Shown one piece after another: positions 32,973 to 34,403 of a DNA stretch of 34,403 nt. Position 1 is the stretch's first letter. Every line of letters starts with the position of its first letter. Both the position numbers and the translations under genes were made by a program. The notes below the pieces were generated by a model. The model was not told where the DNA came from, made no database searches, and worked only from the letters and a program-made list of their open reading frames with translations. Source of the DNA: an uncultured Burkholderiaceae bacterium (GTDB lineage: Bacteria > Pseudomonadota > Gammaproteobacteria > Burkholderiales > Burkholderiaceae_B); the NCBI GenBank assembly GCA_937888805.1, contig CALBEY010000100.1, positions 1 through 34,403 of the forward strand. The letters are read 5' to 3'.

Positions 32973-33626
32973 TTAGAGTGCGGTGACACCTGGAATACGA
33001 AATCGTCGCTCAACGACGCGAGCGAACACCAGTAAAAAACGGTAAATCAAAAAGTAGAGGATCCCCGCGGCCAGATAAATATCGACCCCTTGAAGGGTTT
33101 CACCAGCCAAGACCGTGGCTTGCTTGGTTATTTCTGGGATCCCCACGGTGTAAGCGAAGGGAGAGTATTTGAGAATCGAGGTGAACTCATTGAGCACGCC
33201 TGGCGCACAAAACCGCAACATCTGTGGCACCTGAACGCATCGAAAAACCTGTGGGCGCTTAAGCCCGAGCGCCAGCGCCGCCTGCACCTCTTGAGGGTCA
33301 ACCGAATCAAGCGCACCACGAAACACCTCAGTCACATAGGCGCCAGCGATCAGACCCAAACTCAATGCCATAGCAGCCAAAGGTGGTACTTTGAAACCAA
33401 CCAGCGGCAAACCGAAATACACCAAAAACAGCAATACCAAGACAGGCACGCCACGCAAAGAGTAAACAGCGGCATCAACCGCCCACTTCGCGCCTCGACC
33501 ACCCAACGTACGGATGGTGATCATTAACAAGCCAAACCCCAGCGCCGTGACACTACACACCAGCGTGACCAATAAGGTGTAGCCAATACCATTGGCCAAC
33601 ACCCTGAGAATTTCAAAAAAATTCAT
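32973..33626 (-). CDS. Polar amino-acid ABC transporter permease (HisQ/GlnP type)
   Basis: 217 residues, about five membrane helices. The EAA docking loop reads D-P-Q-E-V-Q-A-A-L-A-L-G-L-K-R-P-Q-V-F-R, and Y-S-L-R-G-V-P-V-L-V-L-L-F-L-V-Y is the usual N-terminal family stretch. It starts 6 bases after the receptor stop. It pairs with the second permease at 31517 to form a heterodimer. Confidence 0.93.
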   Translation of the reverse strand: MNFFEILRVLANGIGYTLLVTLVCSVTALGFGLLMITIRTLGGRGAKWAVDAAVYSLRGVPVLVLLFLVYFGLPLVGFKVPPLAAMALSLGLIAGAYVTEVFRGALDSVDPQEVQAALALGLKRPQVFRCVQVPQMLRFCAPGVLNEFTSILKYSPFAYTVGIPEITKQATVLAGETLQGVDIYLAAGILYFLIYRFLLVFARVVERRFRIPGVTAL

Positions 33627-33632
33627 CGGTTT

Positions 33633-34385
33633 TTACTTCGAGGCGTTGGTGATGATTTCTTGTAGCTTAACGGGACCGAGCTCAACCAAAAACTTATCAA
33701 AATCATCACGCCGATCTGATCCCTTGGCAAAAGCAAAGCCCAAGACATCTCTGCCAGTAAACGCATACACACTTTCAAGCGGCAACTTCAAACGATTGAT
33801 ATAGTCCTCTAAGACAGGCTTTTCAATAAAGGCCAAATCCAAATTACCATTTTGCAGGTCAGTCACAACCTCAGTGTACGTGGGATACAACTGCACCTGA
33901 GACAGTGAGTAATAGCCCTTGGGCTCAAGCTCATTTTTAATCAAATCGGCATATGCCATGCCACGGGGAAACCCAATGCGTAACGGTTTGAGGGTTGCCA
34001 AATCGGTAATGGGCTTGGCATTTTTGGTCAGCGCCACGAGATACCAAGTGTTGTCGTAATAGGGCGCAGAAAAGTCCATGGCCTGCTTGCGACTGTCAGT
34101 AATTGATATCCCAGAAAACGCCACATCGGCCTGCCCGCTCGAAACCGCCCCAAGCATGCCCTGCCAATCATAGGCCTTGATATTCATGGTGCAACCGCGG
34201 CTCTGGCAATAGGCACTGAAAATGTCGTAATCCACGCCTTTGATTTTGCCATCCTGCTGATAAAGCATGGGTGGCGAGGCCGGCGACACGGCGACTTTGA
34301 CGACATTGGTAACTTTGTCATCAGAACAACCCACCAAAAGGCTGCTAGCCGCAACCAAGAGCCCGAGAATAATTTTGCGCGACAT
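33633..34385 (-). CDS. Amino-acid ABC transporter substrate-binding lipoprotein
   Basis: 250 residues of the SBP_bac_3 (polar amino acid receptor) type. The signal peptide ends in a lipobox L-L-V-G-C (Cys20), so the mature protein is probably lipid-anchored. Ligand-domain stretches G-V-D-Y-D-I-F, A-F-S-G-I-S-I-T-D-S-R and M-D-F-S-A-P-Y-Y are characteristic. AAAGGG lies just before the ATG. First gene of the operon. Ligand not determinable from sequence. Confidence 0.93.
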   Translation of the reverse strand: MSRKIILGLLVAASSLLVGCSDDKVTNVVKVAVSPASPPMLYQQDGKIKGVDYDIFSAYCQSRGCTMNIKAYDWQGMLGAVSSGQADVAFSGISITDSRKQAMDFSAPYYDNTWYLVALTKNAKPITDLATLKPLRIGFPRGMAYADLIKNELEPKGYYSLSQVQLYPTYTEVVTDLQNGNLDLAFIEKPVLEDYINRLKLPLESVYAFTGRDVLGFAFAKGSDRRDDFDKFLVELGPVKLQEIITNASK

Positions 34386-34403
34386 GTGTTGACCCTTTGT
34401 GTT

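Overview
The window reads as chromosomal DNA of a heterotrophic proteobacterium, most likely a Burkholderiales (Alcaligenaceae-like) member of moderate GC. The main clues are a Bug/TctC-type tripartite tricarboxylate transporter, an MmgE/PrpD protein, two class III CoA-transferases, and many SDR and acyl-CoA enzymes. The taxonomic call is inference. Almost everything encoded is uptake or catabolism of organic acids. No transcriptional regulator, transposase, integrase or CRISPR array was recognised.

Layout. (1) 1-4200, + strand: the tail of a TRAP transporter large permease, a degradative (class II) HMG-CoA reductase, an SDR and a Baeyer-Villiger monooxygenase. (2) 4244-9715, - strand: a branched-chain-type ABC transporter (binding protein, livH, livM, livG, livF) with an SDR gene built into it through overlapping start and stop codons. 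(3) 10270-20405, + strand: a ten-gene acyl-CoA catabolic cluster. It holds an SDR, a class III CoA-transferase, a MenB/BadI-type crotonase, an acyl-CoA ligase, a classical enoyl-CoA hydratase, a second SDR, an acyl-CoA dehydrogenase, a 3-hydroxyacyl-CoA dehydrogenase split in two by an in-frame TGA, and an AMACR-like CoA-transferase. An excellent sigma-54 promoter (11240-11256) precedes the CoA-transferase that heads the main operon. (4) 20532-23585, - strand: a tripartite tricarboxylate transporter, tctB-tctA-tctC, ending in a hairpin at 20467-20510. (5) 23716-26013, + strand and divergent from (4): an MmgE/PrpD protein and a lactonase-type metallo-beta-lactamase-fold protein. (6) 26197-28830, - strand: a GtrB-type polyprenyl-phosphate glycosyltransferase and an ArnT-like polyprenyl-phosphate-sugar transferase. 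(7) 28831-29191: a gap with a perfect palindrome and a decayed 3' half of a tRNA-Asn. (8) 29192-31139: an acyl-CoA carboxyltransferase and a convergent, tiny free-standing biotin carrier. (9) 31517-34385, - strand: a polar amino-acid ABC transporter.

How it may work together. The strongest reading of region 3 is an aerobic pathway for an alicyclic carboxylic acid that parallels the ali/bad cyclohexanecarboxylate route: CoA ligation, dehydrogenation, hydration, oxidation to a 2-oxo-acyl-CoA, hydrolytic ring opening by the BadI/MenB-like enzyme, then beta-oxidation of the dicarboxylyl-CoA by the split PaaH-like dehydrogenase. The liv transporter transcribed away from it is a natural candidate importer. 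The flanking BVMO, degradative HMG-CoA reductase and acyl-CoA carboxylase parts could mean the natural substrate is terpenoid or isoprenoid. That link is inference from gene content, and the substrate is unknown.
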